A stretch of DNA of 64,000 nt. Origin: an uncultured Clostridia bacterium (GTDB lineage: Bacteria > Bacillota > Clostridia > Lachnospirales > Cellulosilyticaceae). Below are positions 15,267-25,420 of this stretch, piece by piece. A program made the translations under genes and the position numbers. Each line of letters opens with the position of its first letter. The first letter of the stretch is position 1. The notes beneath the pieces were generated by a model. That model ran no database searches. It was not told the DNA's origin and saw only the letters and a program-made list of their open reading frames with translations. The stretch is taken from assembly GCA_937981575.1 (NCBI GenBank), contig CALJNR010000012.1, positions 62,001 to 126,000 on the forward strand, given 5' to 3'.

Positions 15267-16220
15267 CTAAAAACCCTCGGATGCATCTAAAGTTTTTTTA
15301 ATTTGATTTAAAACTTCTTCTAATGTTCCCGTGGCAGTTGCTCCCGATGCTCTAATATGCCCTCCTCCGCCAAAAACAGCAGCTACTTTTGAAACATCAT
15401 AAGGGGCATTGCTTCTAAAGCTGATTTTATAAGTTCCTGATTGGCTTCCCGGATAAACAAATACAGCTACTTCACAACCTTTAATATTTTTTATATAGGA
15501 GACGATGCTTGAAGCATCCTCTCTTACGGCTTTACATCTTGCAAAGTCATCTGTTTTTAAATAAGAAAGAAATACTTTTCCTTTACAAAGCTTTTTAAGA
15601 TTTTGAACTGCAATTCCCTGAAGCTTCATAGTCTCTTCTGTTTTTTGGTACATAAGCCTGTAATAAACTTCAGTAAAATCAAAAGAGGTTGCTATAAGCT
15701 TTGCCGCAGCAACATGTGTGCTGGGGTTAGTACATGAATACATGAATCCCCCAGTGTCTGTAACCATTCCTGCATAAACTGCCATGCATATCGATTCTGT
15801 GAAAGGAACTTCCCCTGCTTCAAGTATATTAAATATCAATTCTGAAGTTGAAGAAGCATCTTTTTCCACATAATTAAAATCTGCAAAATCGTTGTTGGTA
15901 TGATGATGGTCTATATTAATTGTTGTTTTAGCGTGATCAAAATAGTTTTTTGCACTTCCAAGCCTGCTGATATCTCCGCAGTCTAGGCAAATAAATGTAT
16001 CATACTTTCCATCAAATTTCTGAGTAATATGGATATTCTGAGTCAAAAAACTATATTCTTCCGGCAGTTTTTCTAAAACAACTGCATAGTCTACCTGAAA
16101 GTATTGGCATATGTTGGCCATTCCAACCACAGATCCTATTGCATCACCATCTGGATTTTCATGGGAGGCCAATAATATATACTCTGATTTTCTGATAACG
16201 TCTATAATATCATGAATCAT
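15267..16220 (-). CDS. nrnA: DHH-family nanoRNase / pAp phosphatase
   Basis: This 317-residue DHH/DHHA1 protein is predicted to degrade 2-5 base RNA fragments (and possibly pAp or linear pGpG). DHH metal motifs are ASHENPDGDAIGS near residue 20, LDCGD and IDHHHTN. The DHHA1 substrate domain ends in GGGGHIRASGAT. Its ATG overlaps the rbfA stop as ATGA. Placement between rbfA and truB is standard for Firmicutes. Breakdown of pGpG would end c-di-GMP signalling, of interest given the riboswitch at 63.2 kb, but this link is inference. Confidence 0.92.
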   Translation of the reverse strand: MIHDIIDVIRKSEYILLASHENPDGDAIGSVVGMANICQYFQVDYAVVLEKLPEEYSFLTQNIHITQKFDGKYDTFICLDCGDISRLGSAKNYFDHAKTTINIDHHHTNNDFADFNYVEKDASSTSELIFNILEAGEVPFTESICMAVYAGMVTDTGGFMYSCTNPSTHVAAAKLIATSFDFTEVYYRLMYQKTEETMKLQGIAVQNLKKLCKGKVFLSYLKTDDFARCKAVREDASSIVSYIKNIKGCEVAVFVYPGSQSGTYKISFRSNAPYDVSKVAAVFGGGGHIRASGATATGTLEEVLNQIKKTLDASEGF

Positions 16221-16576
16221 TCCTTATCACTATCTTTCATAACATCTTGTATGATCTTTGACATATGCATACCGTACTCAATTGATTCATCAAGCTTAAA
16301 AATAAACTCTGGAGTGTTTCTAAGATTAATACGTCTTGCAATCTCTTTTCGAATAAATCCTTGTGCTGCATTAAGCCCGCTGATTACATCTTGTTTTTTA
16401 TTGTCTTGCAATACGCTAATGTATACTTTGGAAGTTTTTAAATCATTTGTTGTTTCCACATCAACTATACTGATCATTGAATCATTAATTCTAGGATCTT
16501 TTATTTCATAGCTTATAAGCTGTGCTAATTCTCTCTTAATTTCTTCATTGATTCTAGTCATTCTTTGCATTGACAT
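16217..16576 (-). CDS. rbfA: 30S ribosome-binding factor RbfA
   Basis: This 119-residue KH-like factor acts in late 30S maturation and cold adaptation. It begins RMTRINEEIKRELAQLI and contains IKDPRI, ISIVDVETTNDLKTSKVYISV in substance and the helical LNAAQGFIRKEIARRINLR with the family's LRNTPEFIFKLD end. The length is typical. It lies between infB and nrnA, with the stop overlapping the nrnA start. Confidence 0.96.
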   Translation of the reverse strand: MSMQRMTRINEEIKRELAQLISYEIKDPRINDSMISIVDVETTNDLKTSKVYISVLQDNKKQDVISGLNAAQGFIRKEIARRINLRNTPEFIFKLDESIEYGMHMSKIIQDVMKDSDKE

Positions 16577-16611
16577 ATCATATCCCTTTCTCTATTAAGC
16601 ATATCTAATAT

Positions 16612-18666
16612 TTATCTAGGAACTTCTTCCATTGTGAAGGCTTCTACAATATCGCCTTCCTTAAGATCATTAAATCTTTCAAACATCACACCGCATTCAT
16701 AATTGGTATTTACTTCTTTTGCGTCATCTTTAAATCTCTTGAGTGAAGAAAGATGTCCTTCGTAAACAACTATACCATCTCGCACAATACGTACTCCTGA
16801 ATTCCTGACTATCTTTCCATCCTGTACATAAGCACCCCCAACTGTGCCTACTCCTGATACCTTAAATGTCTGCCTGATCTGAGCATGACCGATAACCTTT
16901 TCAATATATTCTGGATCTAGCATCCCCTTCATAGCAGCTTGTATATCTTCAATCGCATTATAAATAATACGATACAATCTAATATCAACCTGCTCTTTTT
17001 CAGCAATAGCCTTAGTACTTGCTTCCGGTCTTACATTAAATCCAATAATAATAGCTCCAGATGCCGATGCAAGCATAACATCAGATTCTGTAATGGTTCC
17101 TACGCCACCATGCAGTGTTCTTATTCTAACCTCATCATTACTTAGACGTTCAAGACTTTGTCTGACAGCTTCTACTGAACCTTGCACGTCCGCTTTAATA
17201 ACAATGTTAAGTTCTTTCATTTTGCCTTCTTGAATTTGCGTAAATAAGTCATCTAATGAAACCTTTTGCGGTGTTTGACCGATAAGCTGAACTCTTCCTT
17301 GCGCTTTAATCCGCTCAGCTGCCTGCCTTGCCTGCTTGTCACTGTTAGCAATATAAAACATATCTCCGCCTATAGGTACTTCATTAAGTCCTAAAATTTC
17401 AACTGGCATAGAAGGCCCGGCTTTCTTGATCGTTCTTCCTTTATCATCTACCATGGCTCTTACACGTCCATATGCCGCTCCTGCCACTATAGGATCTCCT
17501 ATTTTCAGTGTTCCGCTTTGCACGAGGACAGTAGCAACAGGTCCTCTTCCTTTATCGAGCTGTGCTTCAACAATCGTTCCTCTTGCTTTTCTGTTAGGAT
17601 TTGCTTTTAAATCTGCCATTTCAGCAACAAGCAGTACCATCTCTAAAAGAGAATCCAATCCTTCTCTTTTAATTGCAGACACAGGAACACAAATTGTATC
17701 TCCGCCCCATTCTTCTACCAAGAGTCCATGATCTGCGAGTTCTTGTTTAACTCTATCAGGATTTGCCCCTTGCTTATCCATTTTATTCATTGCAACGATT
17801 ATTTGCACATTAGCTGCTTTAGCATGGTTAATAGCCTCTATTGTCTGCGGCATAACACCATCATCGGCAGCAACAACAAGTATAGCAATGTCTGTTACCT
17901 GCGCACCACGCATACGCATTGCCGTAAATGCTTCATGTCCTGGTGTATCAAGAAACGTTATTTTTTTGCCATTAATACTGATTGATGAAGCTCCAATGTG
18001 CTGTGTAATGCCGCCAGCTTCCTTTGCTGTTACGTTCGTTGAACGGATAGCATCAAGCAGTGATGTTTTACCATGATCTACGTGTCCCATTACAACTACA
18101 ACAGGAGGTCTTTCAACGAGCTCATCCTCACTGTCCTCAATCTCACCAAAAATTTCTTCCATTAAGTCTTTTTCTTCTTCTGGTTCTACAAGAACATCAA
18201 ATTCTTCAGCAAGTTGAGTGCTTAGTTCAAAGTCTATTTCTTGATTGATTGTAGCAATCTTGCCTTTCTTCATAAGTCTCTTAATGATTTCAGTTGGAAC
18301 AACTCCAAGTTTCTCTGCTAAATCCTTAATTGAAATCATTGGCGGCACCTGAATAATTTTAATATCTTCTGATTCCTCTGCTTGCTGCGGAGCGGGCGGC
18401 TGTTCCTTTTCACGTGCTTCCTGCTTTTTAGGCTGTTCATGCACGCCGGGCAGTTCCTCCGTTTTAGGATGTTCATCTTTTGCTATGCTGCTTGATTGTT
18501 TTTTTGCTATTTCCTGATAATAATTTATAATAAGCGTTGCTTCATTATCTTCTAAAGTACTCATATGGCTATGTACTTCAAAACCATATTCTTTAAGTTT
18601 ATCCATAATTTCTTTACTGCTGATATTTAATTGTTTTGCTACTTCATATACTCTGATTTTAGACAT
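16612..18666 (-). CDS. infB: Translation initiation factor IF-2
   Basis: This 684-residue GTPase brings initiator tRNA to the ribosome. It has an IF2_N helix domain at the start ([19 protein letters not shown]), then a short low-complexity charged linker (residues about 55-100), a second IF2_N domain, the G domain with [23 protein letters not shown] and NKMDK, and the beta-barrel and C-terminal tRNA-binding domains. At 684 residues it is a compact form with a reduced N-terminal linker. ATG at 18666 with GGAGGTGG upstream. Confidence 0.98.
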   Translation of the reverse strand: MSKIRVYEVAKQLNISSKEIMDKLKEYGFEVHSHMSTLEDNEATLIINYYQEIAKKQSSSIAKDEHPKTEELPGVHEQPKKQEAREKEQPPAPQQAEESEDIKIIQVPPMISIKDLAEKLGVVPTEIIKRLMKKGKIATINQEIDFELSTQLAEEFDVLVEPEEEKDLMEEIFGEIEDSEDELVERPPVVVVMGHVDHGKTSLLDAIRSTNVTAKEAGGITQHIGASSISINGKKITFLDTPGHEAFTAMRMRGAQVTDIAILVVAADDGVMPQTIEAINHAKAANVQIIVAMNKMDKQGANPDRVKQELADHGLLVEEWGGDTICVPVSAIKREGLDSLLEMVLLVAEMADLKANPNRKARGTIVEAQLDKGRGPVATVLVQSGTLKIGDPIVAGAAYGRVRAMVDDKGRTIKKAGPSMPVEILGLNEVPIGGDMFYIANSDKQARQAAERIKAQGRVQLIGQTPQKVSLDDLFTQIQEGKMKELNIVIKADVQGSVEAVRQSLERLSNDEVRIRTLHGGVGTITESDVMLASASGAIIIGFNVRPEASTKAIAEKEQVDIRLYRIIYNAIEDIQAAMKGMLDPEYIEKVIGHAQIRQTFKVSGVGTVGGAYVQDGKIVRNSGVRIVRDGIVVYEGHLSSLKRFKDDAKEVNTNYECGVMFERFNDLKEGDIVEAFTMEEVPR

Positions 18667-18684
18667 AAATCCACCTCCAAGTGT

Positions 18685-18996
18685 TTACTCAAGGCTGCTT
18701 AGCATTTCACCAATTCTCTTAGCGAAACCTTCATCCACTATGGCTATAACAGCTCTCATTTCTTTTCCTAAAATCTTACCTAACTGATCTTTAGTACCCC
18801 ATTCAACACACGGAATGGTCCTATATACACATTTATCTTTAAAAAGCTTCTTCGTATTATTTGAAGCATCTGATGCAACAATAACCATTAAAGCTTGTTT
18901 TTGAATAACCGCCTGTTTAGCTGCAAACTCCCCAGCAACAAGCTTTCTTGCTTTCTGGCATAAAGCGATCATTTGATAAATCCTATTCTCCGTCAT
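18685..18996 (-). CDS. ylxQ: YlxQ-type L7Ae-family RNA-binding protein
   Basis: This 103-residue L7Ae/L30e-fold protein probably binds kink-turn RNA. It shows IALCQKARKLVAGEFAAKQAV and VIVASDASNNTKKLFKDKC in substance, as in Bacillus YlxQ. ATG at 18996 is preferred to TTG at 19005, though the ribosome site is weak in both cases. It overlaps the preceding rnpM gene by 14 bases, so coupled translation is likely. Its cellular role is not established; the nusA-infB position suggests a ribosome or RNA task. Confidence 0.87.
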   Translation of the reverse strand: MTENRIYQMIALCQKARKLVAGEFAAKQAVIQKQALMVIVASDASNNTKKLFKDKCVYRTIPCVEWGTKDQLGKILGKEMRAVIAIVDEGFAKRIGEMLSSLE

Positions 18997-19258
18997 GGGC
19001 TTCAAACTCTTTTCTTAGCTCTGCATATATGTCTTTATCAACTGCCATTTTAAAAGAACGTTCCAAACCTTTATTTTTTTCCGCTGCGTTAAGACATTCT
19101 GCTGTTTTACATATATAAGCGCCGCGTCCTGGCTTTTTTCCATGAAAATCCAGGGAAAATATTCCTTCATTATTTCTTACTACTCTTATCATTTCTTTTT
19201 TATTTTTCATTTCATTACATCCAGTGCACTTACGTAAAGGAATTTTTCTTTGTTTCAT
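18983..19258 (-). CDS. rnpM: YlxR / RnpM RNA-binding protein
   Basis: This 91-residue YlxR-family protein has the hallmark RKCTGCNEMKNKKEMIRVVR near the N terminus and KPGRGAYICKTAECLN in the middle. In Bacillus the family member is reported to bind RNase P RNA and modulate it (hence RnpM). It lies between nusA and ylxQ, the invariant Firmicute order, five bases after the nusA stop on the transcript. Confidence 0.92.
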   Translation of the reverse strand: MKQRKIPLRKCTGCNEMKNKKEMIRVVRNNEGIFSLDFHGKKPGRGAYICKTAECLNAAEKNKGLERSFKMAVDKDIYAELRKEFEAHDGE

Positions 19259-19262
19259 TTAC

Positions 19263-20393
19263 TCACTCCTCTTCTAGGCTATCTGTCTGTATACTCTTAA
19301 TATCTATTTTCCATCCTGTTAACTTTGCCGCCAGCCTTACGTTTTGACCGCCTTTGCCTATAGCAAGCGTAAGAATATTAGCGGGAACAATTACTCTTGC
19401 ATTTCTCTCACTGTCTTCTTCATCCAAATCAACATCTAATACCTTGGCAGGACTAAGTGCTTCCTTTATAAATTCTTTTGGATCTTCACTCCACCTAACA
19501 ACATCAATTTTTTCTCCGTCAAGCTCTTGAACAATATTATTAATACGTTTGCCTTTTTCACCTACACAGGCACCTACAGGATCAACTAACGGATCGTTTG
19601 AATGTACTGCAATTTTAGTTCGTGAACCTGCTTCCCTTGCAATACTTTTAATAATGACTGTTCCATCTTTAATTTCAACAACTTCCTGTTCAAATAAGCG
19701 TTTAACAAGCTCAGGATGTGTACGAGATACAATAACTTGCGCACCGGAATTTTTACTTTTGGCATCTACTTTTCCTTCATTTTTGTTAAAATCCTTTACA
19801 TTCAGAAGATAAAAAGCCTTGTACCCGCTGATTCCATTTCCTTGTTCCATTTGTGCTTCAAAATTTTCATTCGGCATAGCTTCTGTAAGTGGAAGGGACG
19901 CTTCAGTGAAATCCAACTCCACAATATAACCATTTTTTTCTTTTCTTAGTACTTTTCCTTTTACAATATCATTAAGCTTAACGCTATATTCATCGTATAC
20001 CATCTGACGTTCAGCTTCTTTGATTTTCTGAATCACAACCTGCTTAGCATTCTGCGCTGCAATACGTCCAAAGTTTTTAGGCGTAATTTCTACATCAATA
20101 ACGTCTTCTAAAGCAACCTGTGGATTTATTATTTTAGCTTCTGTCAGGCCTATCTCTAGTAGTCCATTTGCAACCTGTTCATCTTCTACAACTTTCTTGG
20201 CCGCAAAAACTTTTACATCTCCTGACGTTTCATCAATATAAATTTTTATATTTTGTTTAACTCCGGCCCCAATTCCGAAGTGTTTTTTACAAGCTACTTC
20301 TATGGACTGTTTAATGGCTTCGATAAGTTTTTCTCTATTTATCCCTTTTGACTTTGCAATTTGATCAATTGCTGTAATAAATTCCTGATTCAT
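19263..20393 (-). CDS. nusA: Transcription termination/antitermination factor NusA
   Basis: This 376-residue RNA polymerase-binding factor has an N-terminal domain (FITAIDQIAKSKGINREKL), an S1 domain (VKGKVLRKEKNGYIVEL), KH1 (VGACVGEKGKRINNIV) and KH2 (LAIGKGGQNVRLAAKLTG). The length is typical for Firmicutes, which lack the C-terminal repeats of proteobacterial NusA. The S1 region holds an atypical insert around YKAFYLLNVKDFNKNEGKVDAKSK. ATG at 20393 follows GGAGGAT. It follows rimP by 76 bases, in which nothing else is evident. Confidence 0.97.
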   Translation of the reverse strand: MNQEFITAIDQIAKSKGINREKLIEAIKQSIEVACKKHFGIGAGVKQNIKIYIDETSGDVKVFAAKKVVEDEQVANGLLEIGLTEAKIINPQVALEDVIDVEITPKNFGRIAAQNAKQVVIQKIKEAERQMVYDEYSVKLNDIVKGKVLRKEKNGYIVELDFTEASLPLTEAMPNENFEAQMEQGNGISGYKAFYLLNVKDFNKNEGKVDAKSKNSGAQVIVSRTHPELVKRLFEQEVVEIKDGTVIIKSIAREAGSRTKIAVHSNDPLVDPVGACVGEKGKRINNIVQELDGEKIDVVRWSEDPKEFIKEALSPAKVLDVDLDEEDSERNARVIVPANILTLAIGKGGQNVRLAAKLTGWKIDIKSIQTDSLEEE

Positions 20394-20469
20394 GATAATC
20401 CTCCTCTAAATAATATCCCTTAACCACATTAGAAGCTTACTGTGTACTTACCTTACATAAGTATTCAAA

Positions 20470-20931
20470 TTAGAACATAATAGCTAATCTGACAATCGCT
20501 ATATTCTTTACGGGTATCTGCACTTCATGCCCCTCATCTTCAACAATCAGATAGTCAGGTGTTTTAGCAACGAGCTTAACTTGCAGCTGTTTCTTTTTAT
20601 CTATAGATTCATATAACTTAATATCAACCATAGAACCTTTAAACCTTTCAAAATCCTTGTCTTTTTTAAGCACCCGGTCAAGCCCTGGGGAACTTACCTC
20701 TAATGTATACGGATTTTCTATAGGATCTTTTTCATCCAGTACCTTTTCAACAGCTCTGCTTGTTTTCTGGCAGTCGTCAATAGTGATGCCTCCCTCTTTA
20801 TCAATATATATTCTAAGATAATAGATTGGGCCTTCTTTAACAAACTCAACATCTACTAGTTCAAAACTATTTTCTTCTAAAATAGGCTCCAAATACTTTG
20901 TGACCTGCTCTACAATTTGTTTTTTATTCAT
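20470..20931 (-). CDS. rimP: Ribosome maturation factor RimP
   Basis: This 153-residue 30S assembly factor has the N-terminal alpha-beta domain with LVDVEFVKEGPIYYLRIYID and the conserved GGITIDDCQKTSRAVE segment, followed by a YTLEVSSPGLDR motif and a C-terminal SH3-like domain. It is the first gene of the rimP-nusA-rnpM-ylxQ-infB-rbfA-nrnA-truB unit, just downstream of the polC terminator. A TATAAT-like box near 20970 on the minus strand could belong to its promoter, but no good -35 is seen. Confidence 0.95.
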   Translation of the reverse strand: MNKKQIVEQVTKYLEPILEENSFELVDVEFVKEGPIYYLRIYIDKEGGITIDDCQKTSRAVEKVLDEKDPIENPYTLEVSSPGLDRVLKKDKDFERFKGSMVDIKLYESIDKKKQLQVKLVAKTPDYLIVEDEGHEVQIPVKNIAIVRLAIMF

Positions 20932-20992
20932 GATTTCACCCTTTCATATAATATAGTTTGGCAGAAACTGTATTATATATACATGCTAGCAT

Positions 20993-21026
20993 ATAGAAAG
21001 AGTGGGTGTATACCCACTCTTTCTAT
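20993..21026. terminator. Terminator after polC
   Basis: Perfect 15-base arms (20993-21007 and 21012-21026) with a four-base loop form a strong hairpin. The minus-strand arm ends in T-rich TTTCTAT. It lies 60 bases after the polC stop and before rimP. The rest of the 20932-21086 gap is A/T-rich with no other feature. Confidence 0.85.
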
Positions 21027-21086
21027 CACGTCCCAAATTTATAATAATTAATTATACTACTAATATTTTTAAAAATCAACCCACTT

Positions 21087-24000
21087 TTAGAATAAAGTTA
21101 ACTGGCTTGTATCAGGAATACCTTTTAAGATACCCTTCTTCTTCATCAAATCAATGATTGTCTGGCTAACTTTCGTTTCATTTCTAAATTGTTCGATAGA
21201 CAAAAATTCTCCCTGGCTGCGCTTCTCAACAATATTCTTGGCGGCAGTATCTCCTAAGCCTTGCAAAGAATTAAAAGGTGGCAATATGTCATCTTCTTCA
21301 ATAATAAATCTTTCCGCATCAGATTTGTAGAGGTCAATAGGTTTGAAGCTAATACCCCTTGCATACATTTCCCTTACAATCTCGAGAACTGTAAGGGTAT
21401 CTTTTTCCTTGGTAGATAAAACGGGTCTCTGTTCTAATTCTTTAATGGTCCTTTCTGCATTTTCTCTCCCCATGCACATTATTTCATAATCAAAATTCCC
21501 TTTGGCACGTATTGAAAAGTACGCTGCATAAAAAGCATGTGGATAATACACTTTAAAATAAGCAATCCTGAAAGCCATCATCACGTAAGCTGCTGCATGG
21601 GCTTTAGGAAACATATATTTAATTTTTTTGCAAGAATCAATATACCACTGCTTGACCCCGGCTTTTTTCATCTCTGCTTCCTGCTCTTCACTTAACCCTT
21701 TTCCTTTTCTTACGCATTCCATAATCTTAAATGCTGCCTTTTTTTCCACGCCTGCAATAATCAAATAAACCATAATATCATCACGGGTTGATATTACTTC
21801 TGAAAGGTTTGCAACCCCTTGCCTTACCAGTTCCTGTGCATTATTGAGCCATACATCGGTTCCATGAGAAAGTCCCGATATACGAATCAGTTCTGAAAAT
21901 GTAGTAGGCTTTGTATCAACAAGCATCTGCCTAACAAACTTTGTTCCAAACTCTGGAATACCAAGCGAACCAACTTCACTATTAATGTCTTCTTTCGTAA
22001 CTCCAAGTGCTTCTGTAGAAGTAAATAAAGACATTGTCTTTTGGTCATCTAACGGAATCTGAGTAGCATTTAATCCCGTTAAATCTTCAAGCATACGTAT
22101 AATCGTTGGATCGTCATGTCCTAAAATATCTAGTTTCAAAAGTCTTCCGCTTATAGAGTGGTAATCAAAATGTGTCGTTGTTGTTGCTGATTTCATATCA
22201 TTAGCAGGTCTTTGTACAGGGCAAAAGTTATGAATATCATTATCTCTTGGCACAACCATAAGTCCTCCTGGGTGCTGTCCTGTAGTTCGCTTGATGCCAG
22301 TACAGCCGCTGACCATTCTGTTAACTTCTGCCTTAGACACTTTCATATGCTTTTCTTCTAAATATTTTTGGACAAATCCATAAGCTGTTTTTTCTGCTAA
22401 AGTACCTATAGTTCCTGCGCGAAATACATGCGAAGAACCAAAAAGCTCTTCTGTATAGGCATGAGCCCTTGGTTGATATTCTCCCGAAAAGTTTAGGTCA
22501 ATATCTGGCTCTTTATCGCCATCAAACCCTAAAAAGGTTTCAAAAGGAATATCATGACCCTCTTTCGTCAGCATTTCTCCACACTCCGGACATGCTTTAT
22601 CTGGCATATCACACCCCGACCCTCCAGCAAACTTTACAACTTCTGTGGACTCAAAATCTGAATACTTGCAGTTTCTGCATACATAATGTGGAGCCAATGG
22701 ATTAACTTCTGTGATGGTGGCCATCGTAGCAACAAAGGAAGATCCCACTGATCCCCTTGATCCTACCAGGTACCCATCTGCTAAAGACTTCCAAACCAGC
22801 TTTTGTGCAATAATATATAATACAGCAAATCCATTTTTTATAATTGAATTGAGCTCTCTGTCTAATCTGTCTTTTACCTGACTTGGAAGTGGCTCTCCAT
22901 AAAGTTCTATGGCTTTGGTCGTTGTAATCTGAACAAGTTCCTCATCTGCCCCATCAATTTTAGGAGGGAATGTCTCATCTGGAATAGGCTTGATTGATTC
23001 AATGCTGTCAGCTAATGCATTAGGATTTTGAACAACAACTTCATAAGCTGTTTCTTTACCCAAATACTCAAATTCCTTCAAAAATTCATCTGTTGTATGA
23101 AAATAAAGGGGCGGCTGCTGATCTGCATCGGCATACCCCTGTCCCGTCATAATAATACGCCTGTACATTTCATCTTCTGGATCCAAAAAGTGTATATCTC
23201 CTGTTGCTACTACCTTTTTTTGATGTTCCCTTCCCAATGACACAATTTTTCTATTAATGTCTTTAAGTTCTTCATAGGAACTTACTTTCCCTTTTTCCAG
23301 TAAAAAGTGATTGTTTGCTAAAGGCTGGATCTCAAGATAATCATAAAAATGAACAATACTATCTATCTGTTCTTTGGGTTTGTTCTCCATGATTCCTTTA
23401 TAAAGTTCTCCAGCTTCACAGGCCGAACCAATAATAAGCCCCTCACAATACTTTTTGTACACACTCTTAGGAATACGTGGTTTTTTAAAAAAATAGTCAA
23501 TATGTGACTTTGTAATAAGTGTATACAAATTGAATAAGCCTGACTGATTTTTAACTAAAATAATTGCATGATATGTTTTTAACTTTTTAACGTCGATTTC
23601 TTTTGCAGCATAGATATTCAGCTCATCTAGTGTATAAATATCAAGTTTTCTTAGTCTATTACTAAGCTTGATAAAAACTTCTGCTGTTGCCACTGCATCA
23701 TCTATGGCACGATGATGATTTTCAAGACTTACTTCTAGGTAATCTGCTACTAGATTAAGCTTATGCTTTGAAAGTTCAGGCAGCAATAGCCTAGATAAGC
23801 CCAGGGTATCTAGCACTGTATGCGAAACAGGCAGTCCCATTTGCCCTGCATAGTAGTAAATGAATCCCGTATCAAACGAAGCATTATGTGCAACTAACAC
23901 ACTATCCTCTACAAAGCTTAAAAACTCTGGAATAACTGTTTCAACATTTGGAGCATCTTTAACCATCTCATCTGTAATGCCGGTAAGCTCTGAAATATGC

Positions 24001-25406
24001 TGTGGAATAGGTACCCGTGGATTAACAAAGGTTGAATATCTGTCAATAATCTCTCCATTTTTTATTTTAACGGCCCCAATTTCTGTAATATGATCTTTGC
24101 CAGGCGTAAATCCCGTTGTTTCAATATCAAATACAACATATAACTCATCTAGTGTCTGGTTTTTCGAATTTTGAACTACTGCGCCCAAGTCATCTACAAT
24201 ATAGGCTTCTACACCATAAATCACTTTAACATTATTCTTTTTGCCTGCGGATGCTGCATCTGGAAAAGACTGAACAACGCCGTGATCTGTTATGGCAATG
24301 GCCTGATGCCCCCACTTAGCAGCTCGTCCAATAAGCTCAGCTACGTTAACGGTAGCATCCATACTGCTCATTTGAGTGTGAGCATGGAGTTCAACTCTCT
24401 TTTCTTTGCTGTTATCCATTCTAATTTGCTTCATTGCTTCAATTTTGATAATATCTTTTGCTTTAACAATACGTTCTTGTATAAATGAATCGTACTCAAG
24501 AAGCCCTCTTATTTTGAGGGTATTCCCTTTTTTTATATTTCCTTTTACAGGTTCCCACTTGTCCTTTTTAATAAAGAACTTAGTTGTAATTGAATACGTA
24601 TAGTCTGTAATATCCAAAGAAACTAATACATTATCATTTTTAAGTTCTCTGATGTCCACGCTAAGTATACAGCCTCTAATAATAACCACTTCATCATTTT
24701 CCGGGAGATTAGATAGATACGTAATATCTCCTGTAAATTCTTTGCCAAGTAGTACATCTGTTGGCTCAGTGCTTGCAGGTTCAGCTTTCACTTCATTAGC
24801 TTTCTGATGTTGAGATGTAATTTGTGAAATACTTTCACTTGTTATTTTATGAATGTCTTCGCTGATTTTAGGGATATTCGTTCTTGCTTCATCTTTAAAC
24901 TCACAATATACTTCACACTCTCCAATAAGTTTATAGAGCGCATTTTCAAGAAGCATTTTGCAATTTATTTTTAATAAATACCCCTTATAGGAGTGCGGTA
25001 TTTGTACAACCAGCCGTTTATCATGCAGATCCCATTTAGCATAAAGGAGTATAGCTTCCAATAGCGGAATTTCTGTTCCAAAGTTTTTTAGAACCTTATG
25101 CCACTCGCGCTCTAAAATTTCCCTTTTTTCTGCAGCAGTCAGTACCTTCTTAGGTTCATGCAATAAATAAACCTTTACCTTATTAATAGCCGGAAAGTTG
25201 TTTTGTACTTCTTCTTCTAATTTCTGAATAACATCTTCTTGCCCTATCTGTTGAAACATTTGAAGGTGGATTTCAATTTCTTTGGTATATTGATTGACCA
25301 AAATATTATCTACAATGCATGTTTCAAACTGACACATAAGATTTGGACTTAAATTTAACTTTGAAAAAACATAAGGAAAATGTTTTTTTTCCTCTTTTGA
25401 ATACAT
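21087..25406 (-). CDS. polC: DNA polymerase III alpha subunit, PolC type
   Basis: This 1439-residue replicative polymerase of low-GC Gram-positive bacteria has an N-terminal domain and OB fold, a PHP domain (VELHAHTQMSSMDATVN and ITDHGV) split by an inserted DnaQ-like 3'-5' proofreading exonuclease (VVFDIETTGFTPG, HNASFDTGF, HHRAIDDAVATAEVF). The polymerase core has GSRGSVGSSFVATM and the catalytic DKEPDIDLNFSGEYQ, plus a zinc-binding pair CRNCKYSDF and CPECGEML. All domains are present at usual length. It is last in the uppS-cdsA-dxr-rseP-ispG-polC unit. Confidence 0.98.
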   Translation of the reverse strand: MYSKEEKKHFPYVFSKLNLSPNLMCQFETCIVDNILVNQYTKEIEIHLQMFQQIGQEDVIQKLEEEVQNNFPAINKVKVYLLHEPKKVLTAAEKREILEREWHKVLKNFGTEIPLLEAILLYAKWDLHDKRLVVQIPHSYKGYLLKINCKMLLENALYKLIGECEVYCEFKDEARTNIPKISEDIHKITSESISQITSQHQKANEVKAEPASTEPTDVLLGKEFTGDITYLSNLPENDEVVIIRGCILSVDIRELKNDNVLVSLDITDYTYSITTKFFIKKDKWEPVKGNIKKGNTLKIRGLLEYDSFIQERIVKAKDIIKIEAMKQIRMDNSKEKRVELHAHTQMSSMDATVNVAELIGRAAKWGHQAIAITDHGVVQSFPDAASAGKKNNVKVIYGVEAYIVDDLGAVVQNSKNQTLDELYVVFDIETTGFTPGKDHITEIGAVKIKNGEIIDRYSTFVNPRVPIPQHISELTGITDEMVKDAPNVETVIPEFLSFVEDSVLVAHNASFDTGFIYYYAGQMGLPVSHTVLDTLGLSRLLLPELSKHKLNLVADYLEVSLENHHRAIDDAVATAEVFIKLSNRLRKLDIYTLDELNIYAAKEIDVKKLKTYHAIILVKNQSGLFNLYTLITKSHIDYFFKKPRIPKSVYKKYCEGLIIGSACEAGELYKGIMENKPKEQIDSIVHFYDYLEIQPLANNHFLLEKGKVSSYEELKDINRKIVSLGREHQKKVVATGDIHFLDPEDEMYRRIIMTGQGYADADQQPPLYFHTTDEFLKEFEYLGKETAYEVVVQNPNALADSIESIKPIPDETFPPKIDGADEELVQITTTKAIELYGEPLPSQVKDRLDRELNSIIKNGFAVLYIIAQKLVWKSLADGYLVGSRGSVGSSFVATMATITEVNPLAPHYVCRNCKYSDFESTEVVKFAGGSGCDMPDKACPECGEMLTKEGHDIPFETFLGFDGDKEPDIDLNFSGEYQPRAHAYTEELFGSSHVFRAGTIGTLAEKTAYGFVQKYLEEKHMKVSKAEVNRMVSGCTGIKRTTGQHPGGLMVVPRDNDIHNFCPVQRPANDMKSATTTTHFDYHSISGRLLKLDILGHDDPTIIRMLEDLTGLNATQIPLDDQKTMSLFTSTEALGVTKEDINSEVGSLGIPEFGTKFVRQMLVDTKPTTFSELIRISGLSHGTDVWLNNAQELVRQGVANLSEVISTRDDIMVYLIIAGVEKKAAFKIMECVRKGKGLSEEQEAEMKKAGVKQWYIDSCKKIKYMFPKAHAAAYVMMAFRIAYFKVYYPHAFYAAYFSIRAKGNFDYEIMCMGRENAERTIKELEQRPVLSTKEKDTLTVLEIVREMYARGISFKPIDLYKSDAERFIIEEDDILPPFNSLQGLGDTAAKNIVEKRSQGEFLSIEQFRNETKVSQTIIDLMKKKGILKGIPDTSQLTLF

Positions 25407-25420
25407 GATGTCATCCCCTT